The translations under genes were made by a program, and so were the position numbers. A stretch of DNA of 64,000 bases. Source: Duganella alba (lineage in GTDB: Bacteria; Pseudomonadota; Gammaproteobacteria; Burkholderiales; Burkholderiaceae_D). The stretch covers positions 62,001-126,000 of the forward strand of contig NZ_WKJN01000005.1 of the NCBI RefSeq assembly GCF_009674495.1. Reading direction: 5' to 3'. Shown piece after piece: positions 1 through 6,927 of the stretch (its first letter is position 1; every line of letters starts with the position of its first letter). The notes beneath the pieces were generated by a model, which ran no database searches, was not told the origin of the DNA, and saw only the letters and a program-made list of their open reading frames with translations.

Positions 1-41
1 AGGCAGCACTGGCGATCGACAAGCGTACGCTGAACTTCTAA
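1..41 (+). CDS. lpdA: Dihydrolipoyl dehydrogenase, C-terminal end (partial)
   Basis: Only the last 12 codons and the TAA stop are in the window; they read AALAIDKRTLNF. This ending is typical of the E3 subunit of 2-oxoacid dehydrogenase complexes in Burkholderiales, and the following zapE gene is the usual neighbour of the odhA-odhB-odhL operon. The identification rests on this short tail plus synteny, so it is tentative. A strong intrinsic terminator follows 23 bases after the stop. Confidence 0.6.
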   Translation, partial: AALAIDKRTLNF

Positions 42-64
42 GCTGGATTTGTAGTAGCTAGCAG

Positions 65-91
65 GGCGGGCCAGCATGGCCCGCCGTTTTT
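65..91 (+). terminator. Rho-independent terminator after lpdA
   Basis: A perfect 8-bp stem (GGCGGGCC 65-72 with GGCCCGCC 78-85) closes a 5-base loop and is followed by five T residues at 87-91. It ends the upstream dehydrogenase operon just before zapE. Because zapE starts only about 20 bases later, zapE expression would need either readthrough or a promoter within the upstream gene. Confidence 0.8.
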
Positions 92-110
92 ATTTGCGCA
101 GATTGAAACC

Positions 111-1208
111 ATGAACGTCGAAGAGTACTACCACCACGCGCTGGCTCAGCGCGACTACAAGGCTGATGAGGCGCAGCAGCGCGCGATCACCCGTTTGCAG
201 CAGTGCTACGACGAGTGGCTGGCCTACAAGGGCCAGCGCTCCAGCACCTTCAAGCGCCTGATCAACCGCCCGGCCGTGCCGAAGGGCGTGTACATGTGGG
301 GCGGCGTCGGTCGTGGCAAGTCCTTCCTGATGGACAGCTTCTACTCGGTGGTGCCTCTGGTGCGCAAGACGCGCCTGCACTTCCACGAATTCATGCGCGA
401 CGTGCACCGTCAACTGGACGAGCTGCGCGGCGTGGCCGACCCGCTGGATGAAGTGGCCAAGCGCGTCGCCAAGAAATACCGGCTGATCTGCTTCGACGAG
501 TTCCATATCTCGGACGTGGCCGACGCCATGATCATGTACAACCTGCTGAAGGCGCTGTTCGACAACGGCGTGTCCTTCATCATGACCTCGAATTACGATC
601 CCAACCTGCTGTACCCGGACGGCCTGCACCGCGACCGCATCCTGCCCACCATCGCGCTGCTGTACGAGAAGATGGACGTGATGAACATCGACGCCGGCAT
701 CGACTACCGCGGCCGCGCGCTGGAGCAGGTCGAGGCCTACTACACGCCGCTCAACGCGCAGACCGACAAGGCGCTGCGCGACGCCTACGCCAGCGTGGCG
801 GAAACCGCCGACGAAGACCCGGTGATCCGCATCGAGGCGCGCGAAATCCGCGCGCTGCGCCGCGCCGGCACCATCATCTGGTTCGACTTCAACACCCTGT
901 GCGGCGGTCCGCGCTCGCAGAACGATTACCTGGAAATCGCCAGCCGATTCCATACCGTGATATTGTCCGGTGTACCGATGATGTCCGCCGCCATGTCGTC
1001 CGAAGCGCGCCGTTTCACCTGGCTGATCGACGTGTTCTACGACCAGGGCGTGAAGCTGCTGATGTCGGCGGAAGTGGCGCCGGAAGAGCTGTACACCAAC
1101 GGCGCCATGGCCAATGAATTCCACCGCACCGTGTCGCGGATTGTCGAGATGCAGTCGCGCGAATACATGGACCGCGAACAGCGCGCCGCAGCCGCCTCGC
1201 TGTCGTAA
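111..1208 (+). CDS. zapE: Cell division protein ZapE (AFG1-like ATPase)
   Basis: 365 residues, the usual length for the bacterial AFG1/LACE1-like ATPase ZapE, which associates with the FtsZ ring late in division and under stress. The Walker A motif GGVGRGKS is at residues 64-71 and Walker B with its following acidic residue (LICFDEFHI) begins at residue 125; a conserved FRxDFxxLCxxPR-like motif appears near residue 258 as WFDFNTLCGGPRS. ATG at 111 is chosen because the conserved N-terminal helix starts directly from it. Lies directly after lpdA, the common arrangement in Burkholderiales. Confidence 0.93.
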   Translation: MNVEEYYHHALAQRDYKADEAQQRAITRLQQCYDEWLAYKGQRSSTFKRLINRPAVPKGVYMWGGVGRGKSFLMDSFYSVVPLVRKTRLHFHEFMRDVHRQLDELRGVADPLDEVAKRVAKKYRLICFDEFHISDVADAMIMYNLLKALFDNGVSFIMTSNYDPNLLYPDGLHRDRILPTIALLYEKMDVMNIDAGIDYRGRALEQVEAYYTPLNAQTDKALRDAYASVAETADEDPVIRIEAREIRALRRAGTIIWFDFNTLCGGPRSQNDYLEIASRFHTVILSGVPMMSAAMSSEARRFTWLIDVFYDQGVKLLMSAEVAPEELYTNGAMANEFHRTVSRIVEMQSREYMDREQRAAAASLS

Positions 1209-1224
1209 GTCACAGGATCTGAAG

Positions 1225-1881
1225 ATGAAAGCAATTATCACTGTAGCGGCCATGCTGGCCGCGACCCTCGCCGCCGCCCAGGCCCAGAACGTTCAAACGG
1301 TGGCGCAGGCCGACGCCGCGCTGGTCAAGGTGGCGCAGGACCGTGCCGTCATCAATGACGAATACGCCGCCAGCGAGCGCGAATGCTCGACCAAGTTCTT
1401 CGTCAATAACTGCCTGGACAAGGCCAAGGAAAAGCGCCGCGTGGCGCTGGCCGATGCGCGCACGCGCGAGGTCGACGCCCAGCACTTCAAGCGTGCCGAC
1501 TCGGTCGCCAGGCGCGACGCCGACCTGGCCGAACGTGCCCGCAAGGATGCCGACGAGGCCGAACTGCGCGCGGCCCAGCCGCCGAAGCCGGCCAAGACCG
1601 AGCACGAGGAGCCGAAGCCGGCATCGGGCGTGCGCGTAGTCGATCGCGAAGCGCAGCACGACGCCAAGGTCCAGCGCCAGGAGCGCGAGGACGCCGCCAA
1701 CGCCGCCAAGCGCGCCGCCAATGTCGAGGCCTTCGAACGCAAGAAGGCCGAGTCGGTGCACCGCCAGGCCGAAGTCGCGCGCAAGAAAGCGGAAAACGAC
1801 GCCAAGGCCAAGCAGGCGGCCGAGCGCGCCGAAGCGGAAAAGAAAAAGGCTGCGGCCCAGCCTCCGGCGCCAGCGCAATAA
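1225..1881 (+). CDS. Predicted periplasmic Ala/Lys/Glu-rich protein
   Basis: 218 residues. An N-terminal signal peptide (MKAIITVAAMLAATLAAAQA) is followed by a charged, alanine-rich, probably long helical or coiled-coil protein; a short segment with two cysteines (ECSTKFFVNNC, about residues 52-62) may form a disulfide after export. The second half is full of KKA/ERA-type repeats resembling TolA-like linkers. ATG at 1225 is preferred over the upstream in-frame ATG at 1114, which lies inside zapE and would bury the signal peptide. The stop abuts the stop of the convergent phosphatase gene with no gap. No specific function can be assigned; similar hypothetical proteins are common in Burkholderiales. 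Confidence 0.8.
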   Translation: MKAIITVAAMLAATLAAAQAQNVQTVAQADAALVKVAQDRAVINDEYAASERECSTKFFVNNCLDKAKEKRRVALADARTREVDAQHFKRADSVARRDADLAERARKDADEAELRAAQPPKPAKTEHEEPKPASGVRVVDREAQHDAKVQRQEREDAANAAKRAANVEAFERKKAESVHRQAEVARKKAENDAKAKQAAERAEAEKKKAAAQPPAPAQ

Positions 1882-2685
1882 TTACACGGCGCGGCGCATC
1901 TTCTCGACGGTGTAGGCGGGCGCCTGCTGCGGCGGCGCCACCAGTTTGATGATCGCCATCGAGCAGTTGTCGCCCTTGCCCTGCGCCCGTTCGGCGGCCT
2001 TGGCGATCAGCCGTTCGGCGGCCTGGCGCGGCGTGTTGCGCGCCACCGCCGCCGCCAGCTCTTCCGGACGGAACAGCTGCCACAGGCCGTCCGAACACAG
2101 CATCAGCGCATCGCCCGGCTGCAGGCCCTCCTGCGCGCCGACAGTGATGAACGGATCTTTCAGGCGGTTGCCCAGCGCGTTGTTCAGCAGACGCGAACCG
2201 CGATGGCGGGCGGCCGCTTCCGGCGGCAGCTTGTCGTGCTGGATCAGATGGTCGACGTAGGCGGCGTCATTGGTGCGCATGGCGCAGGTTTCGCCTTTGA
2301 AATGGTAGAGGCGGGCGTCGCCCACATGGGCCCACACCGCCTGCGCCTGCGGCGTCAGCACCAGCAACGCCAGCGCGCTGTGCGGCTCGGCCACGGCGGC
2401 GATGGGATTCATGCGGATGATGTCGTGCGCTTCCTGTGCGATGCCGCGCAGCAGTTCCTGCAGGCGCGGCAGGCTGGGCGTGTCACCGGGGCGGAATTCG
2501 TCCAGCAGGTGTTTCGCGGTCAGCAGCACCTGGTCCGGCGCGATGGGGCTTTGGTTGCCGTCGGCCAGCACCGCCAGCACGTAGCCGGGCGCCCTGGCGG
2601 CGGTGAATAGCGCGACGCGGTCGTTCTGTTGCGGCCGGTTTCCGATGTGCTGGGCGGTCCCGGCTTCTATTTTATAAGCGCTCAT
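1882..2685 (-). CDS. PP2C-family serine/threonine protein phosphatase
   Basis: 267 residues, the size of a stand-alone bacterial PP2C (PPM) catalytic domain. Visible motifs are NRPQQNDR (residues 16-23, equivalent to the family's RxxNQD metal-binding region), VLAVLADG, which carries a metal-binding Asp, MLCSDGLW in the C-terminal half and KGDNCSMAIIKL near the end. These acidic residues would bind the two Mn/Mg ions used to dephosphorylate Ser/Thr-P proteins. The usual DGMGG is replaced by DGNQS, so activity on the standard substrate type is plausible but not certain. Cytoplasmic, no membrane segment. No kinase gene is adjacent. Convergent with the preceding periplasmic protein gene. Confidence 0.82.
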   Translation of the reverse strand: MSAYKIEAGTAQHIGNRPQQNDRVALFTAARAPGYVLAVLADGNQSPIAPDQVLLTAKHLLDEFRPGDTPSLPRLQELLRGIAQEAHDIIRMNPIAAVAEPHSALALLVLTPQAQAVWAHVGDARLYHFKGETCAMRTNDAAYVDHLIQHDKLPPEAAARHRGSRLLNNALGNRLKDPFITVGAQEGLQPGDALMLCSDGLWQLFRPEELAAAVARNTPRQAAERLIAKAAERAQGKGDNCSMAIIKLVAPPQQAPAYTVEKMRRAV

Positions 2686-2801
2686 AAGATCATTTGTTGG
2701 CGTCCGACGCGCCGTAGATTAAACTATGCACCGTGTCGCAGTTTGTTTGCAATGCGTTTAAAGTATCCGTGTTGTTCCAGTGAAACTATTTGGCCGAGAA
2801 T

Positions 2802-3002
2802 ATGACTGATGTACAAGATATCCAGCGTCGATTGATCGAACTCGACGTCGAACACCGTGATCTGGACGCGGTCATCGACATGCTGACGCTGGACGGGCAC
2901 CACGATCAACTGCAATTGCGCCGCCTCAAAAAGCGCAAGCTGCAACTGAAAGACCATATCACTCTGCTGAAAATGCAATTAGTGCCGGACGTTCCGGCGT
3001 AA
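2802..3002 (+). CDS. YdcH-family small protein (DUF465)
   Basis: 66 residues, nearly all helical and highly charged, ending in the family hallmark KKRKLQLKD (about residues 45-53) seen in YdcH-like DUF465 proteins. Such proteins are predicted short helical hairpins of unknown role. ATG at 2802 is chosen; an in-frame TTG at 2790 would add four residues and cannot be excluded. It lies 28 bases upstream of the DinG-type helicase gene in the same direction and may be cotranscribed with it. Confidence 0.8.
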   Translation: MTDVQDIQRRLIELDVEHRDLDAVIDMLTLDGHHDQLQLRRLKKRKLQLKDHITLLKMQLVPDVPA

Positions 3003-3030
3003 GCCGATTCCCGCCACACGCTAGTTTATT

Positions 3031-5079
3031 TTGACCGAACCTCTGCCACAGTCCGCCGCCGCGGCGTCCGATGCCATTCCCGCCGTGATCGGCGCCACGC
3101 CCGCCCAAGCTCCCGGCAAATACGATTCCGAGGTCGAACGCCTGTTCGGCGCCGGCGGTCCGCTGGGACCGGCGGTGGGCGATTTCCGGCCGCGCCGCTC
3201 GCAAACCGAGATGGCCAAGGCGATCGCCTCGGCCATCGCCAACCAGACCACGCTGATCGCCGAGGCCGGTACGGGCACGGGCAAGACCTTCGCCTACCTG
3301 GTGCCGGCGCTGCTGTGGGGCGGCAAGACCATCGTCTCGACCGGGACCAAGAACTTGCAGGACCAGCTGTTCCTGCGCGACATCCCGACCGTGCGCGCCG
3401 CCTTGCAGGCGCCGGTGTCGGTGGCGCTGCTGAAGGGCCGCTCGAATTACCTGTGCCACTACCATCTGGAACGCACCTTGCAGAATGGCCGCATGACGTC
3501 GCGCGACGACGTCGGCCACCTGCGCGAGATCTCGCGCTTCCTGAAAATGACCAAGACCGGCGACAAGGCCGAGCTGGCGCGCGTGCCGGAAAACGCGCTG
3601 ATCTGGAACCTGGTGACCTCGACCCGCGACAATTGCATGGGCGCCGAGTGCCAGTATTACCAGGACTGCTTCATCATGAAGGCGCGCAAGGAAGCGCAGC
3701 AGGCCGATGTGGTGGTGGTCAATCACCACCTGTTCTTTGCCGATGTGGCGCTGAAGGATTCCGGCGTGGCCGAACTGCTGCCGTCCGCCAACACGATTAT
3801 CTTCGACGAGGCGCACCAGCTGCCGGATACCGCCACCCTGTTCTTCGGCGACACCTTCTCGACCTCGCAGGTGCTGGAGCTGTGCCGCGACGTGCTGGCC
3901 GAAGGCCTGTCGAACGCCCGCGACGGCGCCGATTGGGGCAAGGTGGTGACGGTGGTGGAAAAGGCCGCGCGCGACCTGCGCCTGACCTTCCCGCAAGACA
4001 TCGTGCGGCTGTCGCTGCCGCAGATCGCGGCGTCGAGCGACTTCTTCCCGGCGCTGCAAAAGCTCAAGGACGAGCTGGACGGCATGATGGATGTGCTGGA
4101 AAAGCAGGCCGAACGGGCCGAAACGCTCGAGCAGTGCCGCCAGCGCGGCGTCGAGCTGGTCGGCCGCCTGGCCGCCTGGAAGTTCGATCCGAAGGCCAAG
4201 GTCGCCAAGGGCGAGGAAGCGGTGTTCTGGGTCGAGGCCTATGCCTCGTCGCTGCAGCTGCACAAGACGCCGCTGTCGATCGCGCCGATCTTCAACGGCC
4301 AGCGCGAAGGCGTGCCGCGCAGCTGGATCTTCACCTCGGCGACGCTGGCGGTGAAGAACGATTTCAGCCATTTTTCAGAACAGATGGGCCTGAGCGACGA
4401 GCCGTCGATGACCTGGCCGAGTCCGTTCAACTACGAAGAGCAGGGCTTGCTGTATGTGCCGACCGGCCTGCCGGACCCGAATTCCTTCGGCTACACGGAC
4501 GCCGTGCTGGACCTGGCGCTGCCGGTGATCGAGGCGGCGGGCGGGAAAACTTTCCTTTTGTGCACGACTTTGCGTGCCGTGAAGCGCGCCGCCGAGCGGT
4601 TGCGCGACGAATTCGAGAAGCGCGGCCTGCCATATCCGCTGTTCGTGCAGGGCGACAAGGGCCGCACCGAACTGCTGGACCAGTTCCGCAAGGCCGGCAA
4701 TGGTGTGCTGATCGGTTCGCAAAGCTTCTGGGAAGGCGTCGACGTGCGCGGCGATGCGCTGTCGCTGGTGATTATCGACAAGCTGCCGTTTGCGCCGCCG
4801 GATGATCCGGTGCTGGCCGCGCGCATCGAGGTGATGGAAAAGCAGGGCAAAAACGGCTTCATGCACCACACTTTGCCGGAAGCGATCATCAACCTGAAGC
4901 AGGGCGCCGGCCGCCTGATCCGCGACGAGGGCGACCGCGGCGTGCTGATGCTGTGCGATCCGCGCGTGATTTCCAAGCCTTACGGCAAGCGGATCTGGCA
5001 AAGCCTGCCATCCTTCAAGCGCACCCGCGAACAGGAAGCGGTGATCGAATTCTTCAAAAACAAGAATTCCGAGCAGTAA
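3031..5079 (+). CDS. ATP-dependent Fe-S DNA helicase, DinG/YoaA family
   Basis: 682 residues, XPD-like superfamily 2 helicase. Walker A is EAGTGTGKT (residues 78-86), the DEAH box is at 259-262, and between them are four cysteines (one in YLCHYH, then DNC, AEC and QDC) that would ligate the [4Fe-4S] cluster of XPD/DinG/YoaA enzymes. C-terminal helicase motifs V/VI appear as GSQSFWEGVDVRG and QGAGRLIRDEGDRG. These enzymes unwind 5'-3' and resolve R-loops, D-loops or stalled forks. A TTG start at 3031 is used because no in-frame ATG precedes the conserved region closely. YoaA versus DinG cannot be told apart by eye. Confidence 0.9.
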   Translation: MTEPLPQSAAAASDAIPAVIGATPAQAPGKYDSEVERLFGAGGPLGPAVGDFRPRRSQTEMAKAIASAIANQTTLIAEAGTGTGKTFAYLVPALLWGGKTIVSTGTKNLQDQLFLRDIPTVRAALQAPVSVALLKGRSNYLCHYHLERTLQNGRMTSRDDVGHLREISRFLKMTKTGDKAELARVPENALIWNLVTSTRDNCMGAECQYYQDCFIMKARKEAQQADVVVVNHHLFFADVALKDSGVAELLPSANTIIFDEAHQLPDTATLFFGDTFSTSQVLELCRDVLAEGLSNARDGADWGKVVTVVEKAARDLRLTFPQDIVRLSLPQIAASSDFFPALQKLKDELDGMMDVLEKQAERAETLEQCRQRGVELVGRLAAWKFDPKAKVAKGEEAVFWVEAYASSLQLHKTPLSIAPIFNGQREGVPRSWIFTSATLAVKNDFSHFSEQMGLSDEPSMTWPSPFNYEEQGLLYVPTGLPDPNSFGYTDAVLDLALPVIEAAGGKTFLLCTTLRAVKRAAERLRDEFEKRGLPYPLFVQGDKGRTELLDQFRKAGNGVLIGSQSFWEGVDVRGDALSLVIIDKLPFAPPDDPVLAARIEVMEKQGKNGFMHHTLPEAIINLKQGAGRLIRDEGDRGVLMLCDPRVISKPYGKRIWQSLPSFKRTREQEAVIEFFKNKNSEQ

Positions 5080-5107
5080 CTTCTGGTATCAAACCCTGGC
5101 ACCTGAA

Positions 5108-5135
5108 GGGTCTGTCCCCGTTTGGGGACAGACCC
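5108..5135. repeat. 12-bp perfect inverted repeat (REP-like)
   Basis: GGGTCTGTCCCC at 5108-5119 and its exact complement at 5124-5135 flank a 4-base GTTT loop. It lies in the 97-base gap between the convergent helicase and quinone oxidoreductase genes. There is no T tract, so it is not a textbook terminator; sequences of this form are dispersed in many Oxalobacteraceae genomes and behave like REP-type palindromes. It could still stall or protect both convergent transcripts. Confidence 0.7.
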
Positions 5136-5176
5136 CGGCATGGCGCCGCCGCGCGGTGCATGCATGCGTCGAGATG

Positions 5177-6154
5177 TTATTGCGGCAACACTACGATTTT
5201 GCCGGTAACCCGTCGGGCCGCCATGTCGTTCAGCGCCTGTGCGGCTTCTTCCAGTTTGTAGCGTCCCGAAATGAGTAGCTTGATCTTGCCTTCCTGGAGC
5301 CATTGGAGGAGTTGCCGCATATTGCTTAAATTGCCTTTGGGATTGCGCTTGGTAAACTCGCCCCAGAACACGCCGACCAGCGAGGCGCCTTTCAGCAAGG
5401 TCAGGTTGAGCGGCAATTTGGGAATCTCGCCGTTGGCGAAACCAACCACCAGATAACGTCCGCCCCAGGCAATCGAGCGGAACGCCGGCTCCGCATATTC
5501 GCCGCCCACCGGGTCGTAAATCACGTCCGGTCCCTTGCCACCGGTCGCTGCCTTGACCGCTTCACGCAAATCTTCCTTGCTGTAATTGATTAATACGTCG
5601 GCGCCGTGCCGGCGGCACACTTCCAGCTTCTCGTTGGTCGAAGCGCAAGCAATAATGCGGGCGCCAAGGGCTTTGCCTATCTCGATCGCCGCCAGGCCCA
5701 CGCCGCCGGCCGCACCAAGAATTAGCATGTTCTCACCATTTTCTAGCTTGGCCCGGTCCACAATCGCGTGATACGAGGTGCCGTAGGTGAGGGTGATGGC
5801 GGCCGCCGTTTCGAAATCCATGCCGGGCGGCATCGGGATCAGGGATTGTGCAGGTGCTAATAACTGTTGTCCGAAACCACCGGTCGGCGTGAAGGCAATG
5901 ACCTTGTCGCCCACCTTGAAAGTTGTCACATCGTCAGCCACAGAACGGATTACGCCGGCCACTTCGCTGCCCGGCACGAACGGCAGTTCCGGCTTGAATT
6001 GGTACTTCCCTTGCACGATCAGCACGTCCGGAAAGTTGACGCCGGCGGCTTGCACATCGATCACCACCTGTCCCGGACCCGGCTGCGGGTCTTGCAATTC
6101 TTGCACCGTCAGGGTGTCCGGCACACCCCAGGCCTGGCATACGACAGCTTTCAT
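5177..6154 (-). CDS. NADPH:quinone oxidoreductase family protein (MDR superfamily)
   Basis: 325 residues, a zinc-independent medium-chain dehydrogenase/reductase like QOR. The N-terminal GroES-like domain contains AGVNFPDVLIVQGKYQ and the Rossmann domain carries LGAAGGVGLAAIEIG (about residues 145-159), the AxxGxxG dinucleotide-binding loop. No zinc-ligand cysteine pattern is present. It would reduce quinones or enoyl/aldehyde substrates with NADPH in the cytoplasm; the true substrate is unknown. Convergent with the DinG-type gene and divergent from the TIR cassette, with which it shares a 158-base AT-rich intergenic region. Confidence 0.9.
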   Translation of the reverse strand: MKAVVCQAWGVPDTLTVQELQDPQPGPGQVVIDVQAAGVNFPDVLIVQGKYQFKPELPFVPGSEVAGVIRSVADDVTTFKVGDKVIAFTPTGGFGQQLLAPAQSLIPMPPGMDFETAAAITLTYGTSYHAIVDRAKLENGENMLILGAAGGVGLAAIEIGKALGARIIACASTNEKLEVCRRHGADVLINYSKEDLREAVKAATGGKGPDVIYDPVGGEYAEPAFRSIAWGGRYLVVGFANGEIPKLPLNLTLLKGASLVGVFWGEFTKRNPKGNLSNMRQLLQWLQEGKIKLLISGRYKLEEAAQALNDMAARRVTGKIVVLPQ

Positions 6155-6312
6155 TCTGGTCTCCTTGATTATAAAAAAGAACGCTCGTTATATTTTTATC
6201 TTACCTGAAAGCGCCAGCGGTTTGCGCAAAGTTCGGCCTGCCGCGCGTTTGTTCTGGCTCAAAGTGTCTGCTGAAAGGATTGTTAGAGTTGGTTAAACGT
6301 AGGGGGGATATC

Positions 6313-6918
6313 ATGACTATCCGTCACGGCTGTTTTTTCAGTTATGCACACGGCCAGCATACTTATATGAGCAAGTTCAAGGACGACCTGGTCGACGCCC
6401 TGAAATGCTATCTGGAACCGCACTTCGACAACGAGAACGAATTGTTTGTTGATAGTGAGCAGCTGGGAGGTGGTGACGACCTCGACAGCAAGATCGCGCG
6501 CGCCCTGTGCGAGAGCGTGTGCATGATTGTCATTTATACACCCAAATACGAGGCGCACGGCTACACCCGGCGCGAGTTTGCAGCAATGCAACTTATCGAA
6601 ATGGAGCGCCGCCAGTGGTACACGCTGCCCAGCCATTTGATCATTCCCGTCATCATGACCCGCCATCCGGTCGGCCTGCCGCCGCAAATCACCGGGCCGG
6701 GCATGTACGTGGACTTTTCCCGCTACACGCTGGCCAGCGGGGAATTGAAAACCAATCCAGATTTCATCCCGGACATCGAAAAAATCGTCCACCGCATCGC
6801 CGAGCATTACCACTGTCTAAAACGAAGCACGCCGCCGGGGCACGACTGTAGCCGTTTCGTCCTGCCGGAGATCCCGCCTGAATGGCGTGCCATTCCTCCT
6901 CCACACTTTCCACGCTAA
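6313..6918 (+). CDS. TIR-domain protein
   Basis: 201 residues. The N-terminus has the TIR first strand and loop (GCFFSYAHGQ, residues 6-15), a BB-loop-like FVDSEQLGGGDDLDSKIARAL, and the strand/helix MIVIYTPKYEAHGYTRREFAAMQ (71-93). Glu88 in YTRREF sits where NAD-cleaving TIR domains carry their catalytic glutamate. The C-terminal tail is proline-rich. ATG at 6313 follows an AGGGGGG ribosome-binding site; an upstream TTG at 6280 is less likely. Its stop is 9 bases before the start of the ATPase-TPR gene, so the two are almost surely one operon. TIR proteins next to nucleotide-binding/TPR regulators act as effectors or adaptors in prokaryotic conflict systems; the role here is inference. It lacks a membrane segment. 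Confidence 0.8.
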   Translation: MTIRHGCFFSYAHGQHTYMSKFKDDLVDALKCYLEPHFDNENELFVDSEQLGGGDDLDSKIARALCESVCMIVIYTPKYEAHGYTRREFAAMQLIEMERRQWYTLPSHLIIPVIMTRHPVGLPPQITGPGMYVDFSRYTLASGELKTNPDFIPDIEKIVHRIAEHYHCLKRSTPPGHDCSRFVLPEIPPEWRAIPPPHFPR

Positions 6919-6927
6919 AGGGTTGCC

